A DNA stretch of 64,000 bases. Source: Trichostrongylus colubriformis. Its lineage: Eukaryota > Nematoda > Chromadorea > Rhabditida > Trichostrongylidae. The stretch covers positions 58,678,646 to 58,742,645 of the forward strand of contig OZ022256.1 of assembly GCA_963978905.1 (NCBI GenBank). The letters run 5' to 3'. A program made the translations under genes and the position numbers. Positions within the stretch are counted from its first letter, which is position 1. The number at the start of each line of letters is the position of its first letter. Of this stretch, positions 22,501 to 31,612 are shown piece after piece. The notes beneath the pieces are model-generated. The model saw only the letters and a list, made by a program, of their open reading frames with translations. It was not told where the DNA came from and made no database searches.

Positions 22501-23146
22501 TCTTTGGTATGAATGAAATCATTTAATACGCATCGCCGTTCAAACCAGATTTTGAGTGTGGGATTGTTTTTAAGTCTCAAGTTCATTCCCGTGAAAATTT
22601 TTTCATCTATAGTCGTTGTGGAATTTATGTTTCATGAAATTTGGTGTTCTGAAATTATAAATGTTTCTTGTCTAGTAGATCAGTGGAGTCCCTTATTCAT
22701 TCGCTGCCCTCGTCAGTTCCATCTATAGCTTCGTATTTTATGATGGCGCGTCTCATTACGCATAAATAAATAAATTAACCTTAGCCAATCATCCTCGTCC
22801 TCAAAGTGCTGCTGTGGAAAAATATACGCCGGTGATGTATATACTGGTAATGGAGTTCGATACCGTAGATACGCCTCAGGTAGCCAGAATTGGTTGATCT
22901 AAAAAGATTCCAGTTCTCAGGAAAGTTTCTGACTGCGAAATGGGCCTTACTCACCCAGTTCTCCTCAGTTTCAGCCAGTCGCAGCAGTCTCTCTTGGTAG
23001 ACAAGACCTGTTTTTCTAAAATCTCGGACAGCTCGTTGTGTCCGTTGAAGGGGTTGATGACGCCCCTCGGCGACAACTTCGGCATATTCGATGTAACGAT
23101 CGAGTGTGTGATCCAATGTCGGAATAGGAGGTTTGGGGAGAGGAGC
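1349..23146 (-). CDS. cha-1: Choline acetyltransferase, copy A (13 exons, no terminal exon)
   Basis: Choline acetyltransferase makes acetylcholine from acetyl-CoA and choline in the cytosol of cholinergic neurons. Thirteen exons splice in frame: 23146-22955, 22898-22780, 22485-22432, 16040-15954, 15895-15808, 11034-10818, 10773-10562, 10506-10381, 7766-7666, 7424-7302, 3059-2924, 2277-2218 and 1501-1349. Every junction is GT-AG with matching phase, and no exon has a stop. They total 1668 nt (556 residues); with the 68-residue terminal exon of copy B this approaches the roughly 630 residues of C. elegans CHA-1. The active-site histidine motif (CTEHS, exon 8) and the CoA-side LSTSQ motif (exon 13) are present. 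A short first coding exon with the start codon was not found. The terminal exon is absent at the expected place, so this copy is either 3'-truncated or continues beyond the left edge. The introns contain CR1, Penelope-like and mariner elements. Confidence 0.9.
2218..2277 (-). CDS. cha-1: cha-1 copy A, exon 12 (60 nt)
   Basis: This exon encodes 20 residues including [13 protein letters not shown], between TTTCCAG and GTGAGT. It is identical in peptide to 49886-49827 in copy B. Confidence 0.9.
2400..2650. repeat. Tandem duplication of about 130 bp in a cha-1 intron
   Basis: Copies beginning near 2403 and 2531 share CTGAATTT, GTGATATGG, GGGGACAT and GATAGCAACTG. The stretch 2318-2880 that holds them is missing from copy B. 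Confidence 0.75.
2924..3059 (-). CDS. cha-1: cha-1 copy A, exon 11
   Basis: It encodes [20 protein letters not shown] followed by [13 protein letters not shown]. Copy B and other choline acetyltransferases read YESAS at the motif that here reads YEAAS, so a usually conserved serine is alanine. Boundaries are TTGTAG and GTGACA. Confidence 0.92.
4665..5815. mobile_element. 1.15 kb palindromic foldback element
   Basis: The element is flanked by TA and has inverted ends (TTGGGCTGAGGAAT and its near complement). The two arms mirror each other around position 5354 over more than 430 bp each. The left arm contains four copies of a small hairpin (TAGAGC, T-rich loop, GCTCTA) near 4754, 4922, 5089 and 5240. 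Copy B has an empty TA site near 52295. There is no coding sequence. Confidence 0.88.
6150..6215. repeat. Hairpin, copy A
   Basis: It is the counterpart of 53445-53508, with two mismatches in the stem (TCCATAGTGTTAGAGACGG). Confidence 0.65.
7302..7424 (-). CDS. cha-1: cha-1 copy A, exon 10
   Basis: It encodes [16 protein letters not shown] and [15 protein letters not shown], matching the family motif FG---IK----SPD-F-Q-ALQLA. The next intron (3060-7301) contains the nested TTAA-flanked and mariner elements. Confidence 0.92.
7666..7766 (-). CDS. cha-1: cha-1 copy A, exon 9
   Basis: After GTTTCAG it encodes [20 protein letters not shown] and ends in phase 2. It corresponds to the P--L-W------I block before the second half of the enzyme. 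The preceding intron holds a Penelope-like element. Confidence 0.88.
8020..9650 (-). mobile_element. Penelope-like element with GIY-YIG endonuclease, copy A
   Basis: Leftward reading gives a reverse transcriptase ([49 protein letters not shown]) followed by a GIY-YIG endonuclease ([20 protein letters not shown], 8590-8450). That domain order defines Penelope-like elements. The frame is broken many times. The outer 125 bp (8020-8145 and 9525-9650) are inverted copies of each other. It lies in the intron between cha-1 exons 8 and 9. Confidence 0.83.
9990..10215. repeat. Short inverted-repeat element in the cha-1 intron
   Basis: GAAACGCAGAAAAT near 10005 faces its complement near 10190. A similar end occurs at 39411-39440, and copy B has the element at 58950-59150. 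Confidence 0.5.
10381..10506 (-). CDS. cha-1: cha-1 copy A, exon 8 with the catalytic histidine
   Basis: The 126-nt exon encodes [20 protein letters not shown] and then HVAESALRY. The histidine in TEHS aligns with the catalytic base of the family. I place the donor at ACA|GTGGGT because it gives phase 0 into exon 9 in both copies. Confidence 0.9.
10562..10773 (-). CDS. cha-1: cha-1 copy A, exon 7
   Basis: It encodes [16 protein letters not shown] (family block I---L-VCLD) and ends [13 protein letters not shown], the HGGG--NRWFDK-IQ motif of the choline/CoA tunnel. The acceptor is TGTTTAG and the donor GTCAGG. Confidence 0.92.
10818..11034 (-). CDS. cha-1: cha-1 copy A, exon 6
   Basis: The 217-nt exon starts [15 protein letters not shown] after ATTTCAG. 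It continues through [10 protein letters not shown] and ends in a split codon before a 44-bp intron (10774-10817). Copy B has the same length and boundaries at 59713-59929. Confidence 0.9.
12000..14910. repeat. Satellite-like array of diverged units
   Basis: A unit ending in ACAGAC runs, AAACTCCTGGTTTATATA and AGGGTATGAT recurs near 12283, 13095, 13645, 14247, 14576 and 14874. The spacing is irregular, about 300-810 bp. Units also share CCGCCCAC/GTGGGCGG blocks and ATCGATATTTTCAATCAATATC. The array fills part of the cha-1 intron between exons 5 and 6. Short frames inside it have no recognisable product. Confidence 0.7.
15121..15595. repeat. MITE-like element with CAGTG ends
   Basis: Inverted ends share CAGTG, a C-rich stretch and CTACATTAGCACCATT. 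Inside is a second palindrome (15335-15540) built on TTAGTTTGTGCCTTTC. There is no clear target duplication and no coding capacity. Confidence 0.65.
15808..15895 (-). CDS. cha-1: cha-1 copy A, exon 5
   Basis: The exon lies 58 bp beyond exon 4. Its first base completes an arginine codon, and it ends [11 protein letters not shown] before GTACGG. This matches the EH-IV---NQ strand of the family. Confidence 0.88.
15954..16040 (-). CDS. cha-1: cha-1 copy A, exon 4
   Basis: After the TTTCAG acceptor it encodes [20 protein letters not shown] and ends DRILGCYR before GTACGA. The CM-QY motif is conserved in choline acetyltransferases. Confidence 0.88.
16120..17812 (+). mobile_element. Older CR1 copy, 5' part, interrupted
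   Basis: Decayed reverse transcriptase sequence begins in the endonuclease-RT linker ([17 protein letters not shown]), so the 5' end is missing. It retains [11 protein letters not shown] and FADDVKIYK at 17222-17605. It stops at 17812 where the minus-strand CR1 is inserted and resumes at 21574. Confidence 0.82.
18115..20530 (-). pseudogene. CR1 ORF2, endonuclease and reverse transcriptase, broken
   Basis: Frames 20530-20219, 20231-19299, 19118-18852, 18743-18342 and 18345-18115 join into one ORF2. The order is APE endonuclease ([22 protein letters not shown]), linker, reverse transcriptase ([23 protein letters not shown]) and the C-terminal [11 protein letters not shown] block. The first and third catalytic aspartate regions survive. 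The GVPQGSVLSP-like block is lost at a frame break near 18750. Confidence 0.82.
20757..21308 (-). pseudogene. CR1 ORF1-like protein
   Basis: The 183-residue frame begins [15 protein letters not shown]. Its middle is rich in E, K and L heptads ([20 protein letters not shown]), suggesting a coiled coil. It ends with a segment ([18 protein letters not shown]) typical of the RNA-binding part of retrotransposon ORF1 or esterase-linker proteins. It lies just 5' of the endonuclease frame, so ORF1 is the natural reading. Confidence 0.65.
21574..22010 (+). mobile_element. Older CR1 copy, 3' part
   Basis: It continues the interrupted element with [20 protein letters not shown] and [11 protein letters not shown], the C-terminal block also found in the inserted copy at 18345-18115. 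It ends near 22010 with a stop and non-coding sequence. Confidence 0.8.
22432..22485 (-). CDS. cha-1: cha-1 copy A, exon 3 (54 nt)
   Basis: This small exon encodes [17 protein letters not shown], which fills exactly the gap in the family alignment between the PLPV block and the CM-QY block. Acceptor is CTCCAG and donor GTGAGT, and both phases fit the neighbouring exons. The next intron is about 6.4 kb and holds the nested CR1 elements. Confidence 0.88.
22780..22898 (-). CDS. cha-1: cha-1 copy A, exon 2
   Basis: It follows a 56-bp intron with acceptor TTTTTAG. The peptide contains FWLPEAYL and [13 protein letters not shown], matching the family block W---MYL--R-PLPV-S-P. It ends in phase 2 on an AG that completes an arginine with exon 3. 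Confidence 0.9.
22955..23146 (-). CDS. cha-1: cha-1 copy A, exon 1 of those seen
   Basis: The exon opens after a TTTTTAG acceptor and reads [18 protein letters not shown], then ends ETEENW before GTGAGT. This is the conserved N-terminal start of the carnitine/choline acyltransferase fold (P-LP-L--TL--YL). It is phase 0 at both ends. It has no initiator methionine, so a small upstream coding exon is expected to the right. Confidence 0.9.
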
Positions 23147-24316
23147 CTAAAAAATGCGACATTTTTTGACTCATAAAAATTATGGTTATGTGAGGGTTCC
23201 ACAAAAAAGGGGAGAATGCGATTTTTACTTTCATTTTGCATTCGGATGTAGGTTCTGCTATTTCCGGATTTGCAACGGGGAAAGGTGGGGAGGTGGTCAA
23301 TGGCCTGCGTTCTTGGATCCCACTCAAAAATTCCTAACGCTGTCACCATCTTTATCATATGTCGACCCTAGAGCTCAGAAAACACAAGGTGATGGTGATT
23401 CCAATTTCCCAATTTCGTTGTTAGAATGCTCGTAAGACGGAGATTAGACTCCCATCTATTGGAGGTAGGTGGAAGGAGAAGTTGGCGAACATTGACGTCA
23501 TGTAGCAAATCATGAATCCGATGATTATGAGTTACCACAGATTTCACTGCGAATAGTCGCTTACGCGAAGCTACTGTCGCCAGATGCGGTACCAGATCTG
23601 GAAGTTTCTTTTGAAAATAGTGCAGTGCATATGTGAAAGTGAAACGATGATGGTAATCGATAATAAGAAGCTACCAAACTCTGATCATGAGTCGATATCT
23701 CAAAAGATGCTCGAGGGGTCGATCGGTTTAGGGAGGGTCGAAGAGCTGTGAACTTGAAAGAAAGAGATGTGGAGAGCTTCTCTAGTCTCACTTCTTGAGG
23801 ACAAAAGGCAAAATTTTGGCCTTGATCAATTCATTTCCGGCATGCCCCATGTATTGTGGTTCCATATAGAATAGTGGTGGCAGGTGAATGCGATTTGCTG
23901 TGAGATCGGAATGAAGAAATGTGGATGCTGAAGAGCTGTGAAATCGGAATGAAGAAATGTGGAAATTGGCCTATACAATGACTCCCGGAGGCCAGCCGGT
24001 GCAAAATTCAGGGCTTTTAAATTTCCAAATGAGTCCGACAGCACTAGTTCCTCTATCCCGCAATGATGGAACGTTCGGCTTGGGCGGGCACTGACGCGAG
24101 ATCTGATCCCAGCACTACGGTGGTGGGAGTGTGGCGTCACCTATCACTACACCCCTTTGCCCTATGATTACTTTTATAGAGAGAACCTTTTCTTGAGTGT
24201 CAGGATCTGATCATTTTCCATAGCGGAAGAAAACAAAAGCTATTTTGAATGGGGAAAGTGAGTGACTGTTGAGGTTGTAAGGACTCTCAGAAAATACTAC
24301 AAGATAACTGATATTA
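23147..24316. other. Upstream of cha-1 exon 1, no gene seen
   Basis: I looked for a short first coding exon on the minus strand and did not find a convincing one. A 28-bp motif is duplicated at 23897 and 23936. Confidence 0.4.
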
Positions 24317-25190
24317 TTAGGTTAAGTCGATATGGCTCGGACAAATGGTAGTGATGATTTCTAGAGATCATAACTCAACAACGAGTTAAAGAAAATGGAT
24401 GTGCCAGGTACCGTTGGAATCGGTATGAAAAGCTCTCCAAAGTACCGTCAAACAAACACTCCAAACTAGTTTCATTCCGCCACCATGCCGTACGAATTCA
24501 AGCCGTCCAGAGACCGTGTCCGCAACCTTATACTCTTTCTACCGCTATCTGAAAAGAACCTGTGGATATCGACAGACGCCTAGAGGAAGCTTACAGATAG
24601 CATGTCCCCGCCAGAAGTACACTGTACTTGGGGCATTCGAAGTTTGCTTCAGGCGGCTAATCCATCGGAGACGAAGACCGCATTTGGTGGAGCGTACACG
24701 ACGCAGAGTATTGGGAGCTGCTCGATGAAGGTACAACAGTATCTACCGACGTCTACACTCGCCAACTACGGGAATTGAAGGCAAAGGTCCAGAATTTGCA
24801 ACGACGGCGGTCACATGTCTACTTCCAGCACGACAACGCGAGACCACACATTGCAAGATCGACCGAGGCCGAGCTGATGTCGTACAGTTGGACGGTGCTT
24901 CCACACCCACCGTACTCCCCAGACCTGACCTCATCGGATTTTCACCTTTTCTCCCACCTCCAACGCCACCCGGACGGCCGAGACTTCAAAATTCGAGACG
25001 ACGTCAAGAAGCCACTCGAGAACTTCTTCGAGGCCCAGCCCCCGGCCTTATGGAGCAAGGGCATCCACGATCTGCCTAACCAGTGGCAGATGATTATCGA
25101 TAAAGATGGGTGAATCCCTGTTGCAGTTAAAAAGTTGTAAGGTGAAGATAAAAATTTGTCAGTTTGTCCGATTCATATTGACTAAACCTG
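24317..25190 (+). mobile_element. mariner (D34D), shortened
   Basis: It is the same family as 53681-54579: both ends carry TTAGGTT(A/T)-type repeats with GGACAAA. The interior frame 24775-25113 reads FQHDNARPHIARST and [15 protein letters not shown], with 34 residues between the two catalytic aspartates. The N-terminal helix-turn-helix part and the first catalytic aspartate are lost, and the element is under 900 bp. Confidence 0.88.
24775..25113 (+). pseudogene. mariner transposase C-terminal half
   Basis: The 112-residue frame retains catalytic aspartates two and three (HDNARPH and SSDFHLF) and the C-terminal [13 protein letters not shown] tail. It lacks the DNA-binding domain, so it cannot be an active transposase. 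Confidence 0.85.
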
Positions 25191-25410
25191 AACTAAACCT
25201 GATAGGTTGCTGAATAAGAGCGCGTTCAACTTTCCGCTGGTAGGGCGTGGCTGTGTTCACCGGCAGCGAGGCAGAGTGGCACGGGGAAGGTGTAAAGACG
25301 ACGCAGGAAACGAGAGAGGGTGGCACAGGTGGAGAAGCAAAAAAAAACGCAGTACACGCTCTGCCGCCGGCACCGCAAAGTATGAACGTGACCTTATAAG
25401 CAGAAGCCTG

Positions 25411-25483
25411 GTCTTAAAAGGGACTCGAACCCACACTCCATGCTTTCCGGGCATATGTACTAATCCATTACACTATCGAGTCC
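25411..25483 (-). tRNA. Degraded tRNA-like sequence in the left arm
   Basis: It is the reverse-oriented partner of 25767-25838, with the same D arm and GTGGGTTCGAGTCCC T arm. Its acceptor stem no longer pairs (GACTCGA with TTAAGAC). Confidence 0.35.
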
Positions 25484-25766
25484 CCTATCACATCAGCTCA
25501 ACTTCTGAATGGTATGTTCACCATAGCTTATCAGCACTCACACGTACAACGTGCTGAGCCGGTTGATCATTATCGGCATTGAACCGTGAAGCTGTAGGTT
25601 TGAGTAGATTGATTTTGATATTTTTGAATGTCGATAGATGCTGATTTTCGCCGCAGCTCGCGATGCGAAATCATTATATACTGAGGCTTCAAGCTTCACA
25701 GTTCAATGCCAAAATTGACCAGCCGGCGGTAAACATACCATTCAGAAGCTGAGTTAGGGTGAAAGG

Positions 25767-25838
25767 GTCTCGGTAGTGTAATGGATTAGCACACACGCCC
25801 GAAAAGCATGGAGTGTGGGTTCGAGCCTCTTCCGAGAC
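25767..25838 (+). tRNA. tRNA-like sequence (possible pseudo-tRNA, GAA anticodon position)
   Basis: The 72-nt sequence has a full 7-bp acceptor stem (GTCTCGG with CCGAGAC), a D arm (GTGT with GCAC) and a TTCGAGC T loop. The anticodon loop CCGAAAA would place GAA (Phe), but base 33 is C rather than T, the anticodon stem has one mismatch and the T stem is weak. These defects argue for a tRNA-derived repeat, not a working gene. Confidence 0.45.
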
Positions 25839-25865
25839 CAACGCTTCTGCTCATAACTCAGCTCC

Positions 25866-28223
25866 CTAATAACGAATTAGCATTACGGGCTGCTGCGTAA
25901 ATCAGCACCTGTAAAGAATTAAAAATCATTATTTGCTTGATAAATTCTTTTTGAAGAGGTCATGATTCTGAAGTGCTTCGGCATTTCTTCAAGGAGCAAG
26001 TTTCATGAAATATGAAGCAAATGGAAGTAGAAGAAGGATGCTTTACTAATTTTCGTGTGTCCAGTCTTCGTGACCGGTGTCTACTTCAGAATTTCATGGT
26101 TTCGGTGGTGTCCACTCGAAGGATTCTTCACGGAAGAGCCAGCCGCGGCGGACGATGGGACGGGGCTTTTTCGGGTGGGAACAGCTCCCCAATCTCTTGG
26201 CCGGGAGGCTTCGCCCACCTGGCCAAAGTTTGGGGAGCTGTATCCTACCCGATTTCTCATTTTTTCGCGTGAAACTTTGTATGCAGCCCTTATTTGGCAA
26301 ATACAACATAAATATGTGGGTAACGAAGAGGCTTATTTCTCCTTGGACGATTTCTTTAAGTTCAGGCGCAAATCTGGAGTTGAAACATTTCCTTTTTAGG
26401 ATTTCAATTACCACACTGGAATGGATTGATTTCAGCTGTTACAGCTTCTATGCTGAGGTTGCCACTCACTGATTTTTGAGTAGGGCACAAGTCCAAAATT
26501 CATCCATGCGCCATTTTGAGTGGAAATAGCGTGCCGACGTATTTCTCAGGAAGGGTTGTTCGATTTTGAATTTTATGCCGTGGGCCTTTATACTCTCTCA
26601 AAACTTATAATATAAATGGAGGATATTGCTGAGTGTTTGGTTTCCGTCTAAGGGCCCGCGCAAAAACAAAATCAAACTGACTCATTTTTACAAGACATTC
26701 AGAAATACCCTCAACTCTAACAGTGATGAAGGAGCAAATCATAGCCTAATGGAATATTCCATTTTTCTTTTAAATTCAAGATTCCAAGAAATCTAGCAAC
26801 TACTTCATTTATGGACCTTGCTGAGTTCCGCTCAGCTCTTTCGATGTGCAACGGGACGACAGGTGACAATTGATATGGGTGATAGCTTCCGCGCATTGAG
26901 CAGAATCATAGCCACCTATACACCCTATTTCCAACTATCATCGAATGAGGAGTTAAAGTCGTGATGCACGTATTAGTTCTATGCTTCATCCTACGCTGTG
27001 CAAAAAAAAACGTAAAAAGTGTCCAACTCCATTGATCCTTTGAATTTTTTCCATTTTTTGTTCAATGGCTTCTGGTATTGCTGCTGCAGGTCGCGATGCT
27101 GATGAGAATGCTCAGGCAAAGCTCGTCTCATCCTGGAGCTCGAATGAACCCTCGTCTTCTGAGTCTTTCTTCTCCATTTTAAAAGGGCATGCGATCTTCT
27201 CTCTCCTTTATAGATGCACTTTTGTGAAGTCTAAAATTTTTTACTTTTTTAATTTTTGATTTTTTTTGAAATTTTGAAAGTTTTTTTTTTTTTTCAAATT
27301 GTGTCGGAATTACAAGTGTAACGGGATTGGGCACGTCTCCTAGCTCTTCCGCAGACACTGATGCCACGTTAAACGCTCGCTAAATGCTACTGAGGTTTCC
27401 TGTAAGATACATGGCAATTGATGGAGTGACCAGCAATCTTACACAATGAATTGGATAGGCATGAACATTTGAAAAGCGCAGGGCCTAGGATCTTTGGTTA
27501 CAACCCTTTCGATCAATATTCTGCAGTCTGATAAATCAGGTTTTCGAAGAGCATCACGTTCCGGAAAATTGAATTCAAAATTGGAAGGCAGCACATTTTT
27601 TGATTCGAATTTCTCCTTTTGGTTGCTTAAAGGCACATTCTAGGATTACCTTGAGTGGGTTAAAGCGCTAAATTATGAATTAGAGGTGCTGTGAAATGCT
27701 GATGAAGAAATATGCGAAATTAGCTCGCGATGTGGGCAAAAATAAGGCCTCCTGACACCTGGCCCTGGACGAGAACACCGCGTGAGAACGAGCCTTTTAA
27801 TCACTGAAGTATAACTGTTTGCTCATGTCATCGTCCCCTTTATCATTGGGATCTCTTCCTTATCTTATATTATCACACAAATGGTAAGTCTCATTGCAAC
27901 GTTGTTGCAACCATTGTCACTGTCACTGCCAACGATCACGTCTCGGGTGAGCTGCCGGGTGGAGTCGCGCTTGCTTCTTTGGATCTGCAGGCTCTGGGAA
28001 CTGACATCCACGCCTCGGTAAAAGTGCAGCTCACTGACTGTGGGTCGAACTATCTGACCACGACATGAGCTGTAACACCCCAGTAGTCCTGGAATGTGCC
28101 TTTAATTGATGGATCTGTCATCTGAACCCATCAACTAAAGAAAAATCCATTTCTTCCATCAAAAACGATGCAACAGCCGAGTTTTGCTGTAGGTAAATCT
28201 CAGTTCAGGAATGTCTCCTTCTA
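25866..28223. other. Intergenic, dispersed repeat and AT-rich runs only
   Basis: It contains the dispersed repeat at 26135-26320 and a T-rich tract at 27236-27296. The short open frames are unsupported. Confidence 0.4.
26135..26320 (+). repeat. Dispersed repeat, single copy
   Basis: It matches the right arm of 35021-35390 (GGGGAGCTGTATCCTACCCG, then GCGTGAAACTTTG). The overlapping open frames on both strands look incidental. Confidence 0.65.
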
Positions 28224-28895
28224 TTAGGTTGTGGGGAAAGATTTTTCGTTTTTTAAAAACTGCTTTTCTCTCTCCAAACTGCTTTTCAGCAATTTATTCT
28301 GTACATACATATACATGCAGTACAGGTTCACACGCATCTATAGGCATTATTGTCTTTCATTTCCCTTTTTCGGCAAAATAGACATATCAAAGGTCAATGT
28401 CATCTTCACTATTGAAGAGTTTTTCTTTGAATGGCGTGAGATAGGGAAAGGAAAAGATGACAGTTCGATGGAGCAAGATCAGGGTTATAAGGTGGATGGG
28501 GCAGCACTTCTCATTCAAGCTCGAGAATTTTTGGCGAGTCAATTTTTTGGCAATCTTCCCACATATTGAAAACGTGACTCGCCAAAAATTCTCGAGCTCG
28601 AATGGGAAGTGCTGACCCATCCACCTTATAGCCCTGATCTCGCTCCATCGGACATCATCTTTTACTTTCCCTATCCAACGCCATTCAAAGAAAATCTTCC
28701 GATAGTGAAGATGACATTGACCCTTGATATGTTTATTTTGCCAAAAAAGGTTATCCGGGAGATGGAAGACAATAACACCTATAGGTGCGTGTGAACTTGG
28801 ACTGTGAACAAGCATATGTACAGAAGGAAGCTGGAAAGCAGTTTAGAGGGAAAAAAGACGATTTGGAAAACGAAAGAACTTAACCTACAACCTAA
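28224..28895. mobile_element. Head-to-head mariner palindrome
   Basis: TA-flanked ends TTAGGTTGTGGGG and its complement enclose two inverted copies of a mariner 3' region that meet near 28562. The right arm reads [14 protein letters not shown]; the left arm is its reverse complement. Transcription across it would give a long hairpin RNA. Confidence 0.83.
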
Positions 28896-30177
28896 TAGTA
28901 ATCGTCGCTAGTCAGTGATCCTGGACACTTTTTCTCTGAATTGCTTTCAAAAACCGAGTTTTTTGACATCTCGTGAAATTTTAAGGTTCTGTGATTTCGA
29001 GATTGTTTGGCGATTGCTTGCCATTAAGGCAGTTTCAAATGGGCCTACAAGCATAATAAGATCGTTTGGAAATTGAAGCGCACCATCTTTTTAGGGTTGC
29101 ATCCCGATTGTAATCATTCAGAGAGCAAGTTCTGGTGCACAGGAAATGTTTCCAAGACACTCAAATCCTTCCGCTTTTTTTTGAAGCATTCCAGACGGAT
29201 GAAGCTTGCGTTAATGAGTTTCTAAAGGATATATACACGTTGAATGGGAAAGTGGTCAAATTCGGTGTTTGAGATGAGTGTCATATCCATAACTGTCATA
29301 CCCCTGATTCTGAAATACACCCTTTACCCCTTCCCCGAGCCTGCTCTAATTTTTTTCGAGGTGGAGGGAAAGGGGGGGAGCTAAGAGCGAAAGGGGAAAG
29401 GAGGTTAACAAGAAGGTATCTACTGAGGGGTGTTACGCTGCAGACTCAAAGGGGTCGTACTGCGCCAAACACCAAACTTTCGTGACGATTCCTGACGTGA
29501 TTTCGGAGTCCAAAGTGGCTTGGGGCTTACCAGGGTGGGCACTGGCGTCCAGATCAATTTTAAAAAATTACGATCCCTCAAAAAAGGTGTCTCCGGTGCT
29601 GCTTTCCCACATTTTCTTTAAAAATATTACCCCCTTTCCATCTCTTCCTGTCCGACCATTCCCTCGGTCGACAGAGTCTATATTCGGGCGGTCAAGCCGT
29701 CGCCCCAGAAAAAAAAACGGGCTCAAAATTTCGTTCACGGCGCACGGGTTCTCGCAAAAGGCGTGTGAGTGTACAGCACTTGTCGGGAATCGGGGCGAAA
29801 ATTGAATGGGTTGAAAGGAATTTGTGGTGACTGAAACATTAGCCAAAGCGTTGAAGAATGTCAAGCGAAGCGACATTGCGGCCGTGGGGGTTCATAGAAG
29901 TGATGTGTTGATTAGATGGAGAAGGGGAGTGCTGCTTGGCAAGAGACAGTGATACAACCTCTTTTCAAAGGTTTCTGAGGAGATCGTTCATGCGCACCTT
30001 CACTCATAGAATAGCCGGGAGCACATTACGAAGGGTTTGCGCTTGCAGGCAGCAAGGAAACACACCTGGCATGTCGAAAACAAACCTCATACCATCCGCA
30101 GCAGAACTGTTGTACGCCCTCGTTCTGTTCCATTTTGCTCTAAATTTGATGGTTCTGTGAGCTACAGTATCTATTCA
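28896..30177. other. Intergenic, no recognised gene
   Basis: Overlapping frames on both strands near 29480-29880 are about 100 codons long but resemble no family I know. They may belong to an unclassified dispersed repeat. Confidence 0.35.
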
Positions 30178-30303
30178 TTAGGTTGTCCCAAAAGTCTTGT
30201 AGCATTTTTCCAAAAAAAAATCAGTAACCTTGTTCACTGGGAGGCAGGTCCAGGCGGTTCAGGAATATGGCAGAAGGTTCTCTAGGCTTTCTAACGAAAT
30301 ATA

Positions 30304-30789
30304 CAGTAGCGGTCAGAAATATATGCGGTTCCGGATTTTAACCATAACTTTGGTCAGCGTTTACATATCTCGCTCAGATTTTTTTGTGTTTTGAAGACAA
30401 CTGTCATTCAGTGAAAGAAGGTATATCAGCCTAGTAGGGTGCAGTGTGAAGGTGGAAAAAATTATTTAACTGAAAACACTGAAAATGATCAACACCGCGC
30501 TTCGGTGCTGTCAGGATTCCAAAGGACGGGTAATAATGTTCTTGCCTCATTCCGCACTATTTTCTGCATAACGGCTAGTTCCGTTGAGTTATAAGCTTTT
30601 TATTTTGAAAGGTTCGGCCATTTTGGGGCTTCCAGATAGATAATTTATTACCTTCACACTGCATCCTACTCGGCTAAGATACTTTTTCCATGGAGTAGCA
30701 GTTGCCTTCAAATTACTAAAAAAAGAGTTTGTAAACGTCGGCCAAAACTATGGTATGTCCAAAACCGCATATATTTTTGACCGCTACTG
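30304..30789. mobile_element. MITE with TA target, nested in a mariner
   Basis: The ends CAGTAGCGGTCAGAAATATA and its complement are inverted repeats, flanked by TA (30302-30303 and 30790-30791). There is no coding capacity. The ends resemble a Tc1-type group also seen at 42357-42864. Confidence 0.88.
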
Positions 30790-30810
30790 TATATTGACCA
30801 ACCAGATTCC

Positions 30811-31484
30811 GTGGAGAGAGCTACAATGCCCGTAGTCGATACCCACCCAACACGCGGTGTCATCTACTATGAGTGGTCTTGGGGCAGCAAAGCGACGAAA
30901 GCTTGCCACTCCATCGACGATGCATTGGTCAAGGTACGTGTGAGCTGCGTGACCGTGCGCCGCTGCTCCATCATCTTCAGCAACAGCGAGATTGACATGA
31001 AAGACAAACCACGCTTGGGGCTGTGCTGGCTCTGGGACGCGGAAGGAATACTTTTCCGCGAGGTGCTGGTGCAAGGCGAGAAATTCACCGCTACCGTATG
31101 CACCCACCAGCTCCAGCAGCTCGCCGTCGCTGTTCGAGAAAAGTGCCGAAAGAGGTCCGCGGTCACCCTTCTTCATGACGACGCCCGCTCCCATTTAGCT
31201 CCCATTTCGCGAAAAGTACCCAGGCCAAGATATAGGAGCTCGGCTGGGATGTGCTGCCCCACCCGCCATACTCTCCAGACATTGTCCCTCCAGTCTATCA
31301 CCTTACCCATCCTCTCAAATCTTTCCTAGCCAAGAGAAAATTCGTTGATTATGACTTGCTTGCGGAGGAGATCGCTGACTTCTTCGACTCTCAGAACCCA
31401 AAGTTCTGGGAGGAGGGAATCAACGATTTTCCTATAAAGTGACAGAGGGTTGCCGATAACAATGGTCAATACGTTGTTGCCTAA
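30811..31484 (+). pseudogene. mariner transposase remnant
   Basis: The remnant joins frames 30811-31329 and 31251-31442, then runs to a TAA near 31482. It keeps the second catalytic aspartate but not the third. The upstream helix-turn-helix region was displaced or removed by the MITE. Confidence 0.82.
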
Positions 31485-31561
31485 TTGTTGTTTGTTGAAA
31501 AAAAAATAAAAAGTGGTGATGGAAAAAAATCCTACTAGACTTTTGGGACAACCTAATACAA

Positions 31562-31612
31562 TCTGTATTTAGTTTTTGGCTGAGACACCGCAGCCAAAAA
31601 CTAAGTACAGAA
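31562..31612. repeat. Short hairpin downstream of the unc-17 pseudogene
   Basis: CTGTATTTAGTTTTTGGCTG and its near complement flank an 8-nt loop. It lies between the mariner end and the pseudogene. On its position alone it could be a relic terminator or a small MITE. Confidence 0.5.

Larger units (their letters stand above)
25395..25865. repeat. Foldback repeat with a tRNA-like sequence in each arm
   Basis: The arms 25395-25530 and 25725-25865 are imperfect inverted copies; both include CAGAAGC, a tRNA-like unit and CATACCATTCAGAAG. The central 200 bp are not repeated. The tRNA-like units point in opposite directions. Confidence 0.8.
30178..31556 (+). mobile_element. mariner with SETMAR-like transposase, interrupted by a MITE
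   Basis: The ends TTAGGTTGTCCCAAAAGTCT and its complement are inverted repeats. Transposase sequence at 30811-31484 reads LGLCWLWDAEGILFREVL, LLHDDARSH and FIDSQNP-type C-terminus (FWEEGINDFPIK). In SPDIVPPVYHL the third catalytic aspartate of the usual APSDYHLF is valine. A frame break falls near 31240. A 486-bp MITE sits at 30304-30789. Confidence 0.88.

Noticed and set aside
25767..25838. Functional tRNA-Phe gene
   Set aside because: C at position 33, a weak T stem and location in a foldback arm make a tRNA-derived repeat more likely.
29482..29876. Possible gene of about 100 codons on either strand
   Set aside because: No start or splice context, no family resemblance, and equally open on both strands.
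30784..31194. Long open frames on the minus strand
   Set aside because: They are antisense shadows of the plus-strand mariner transposase.
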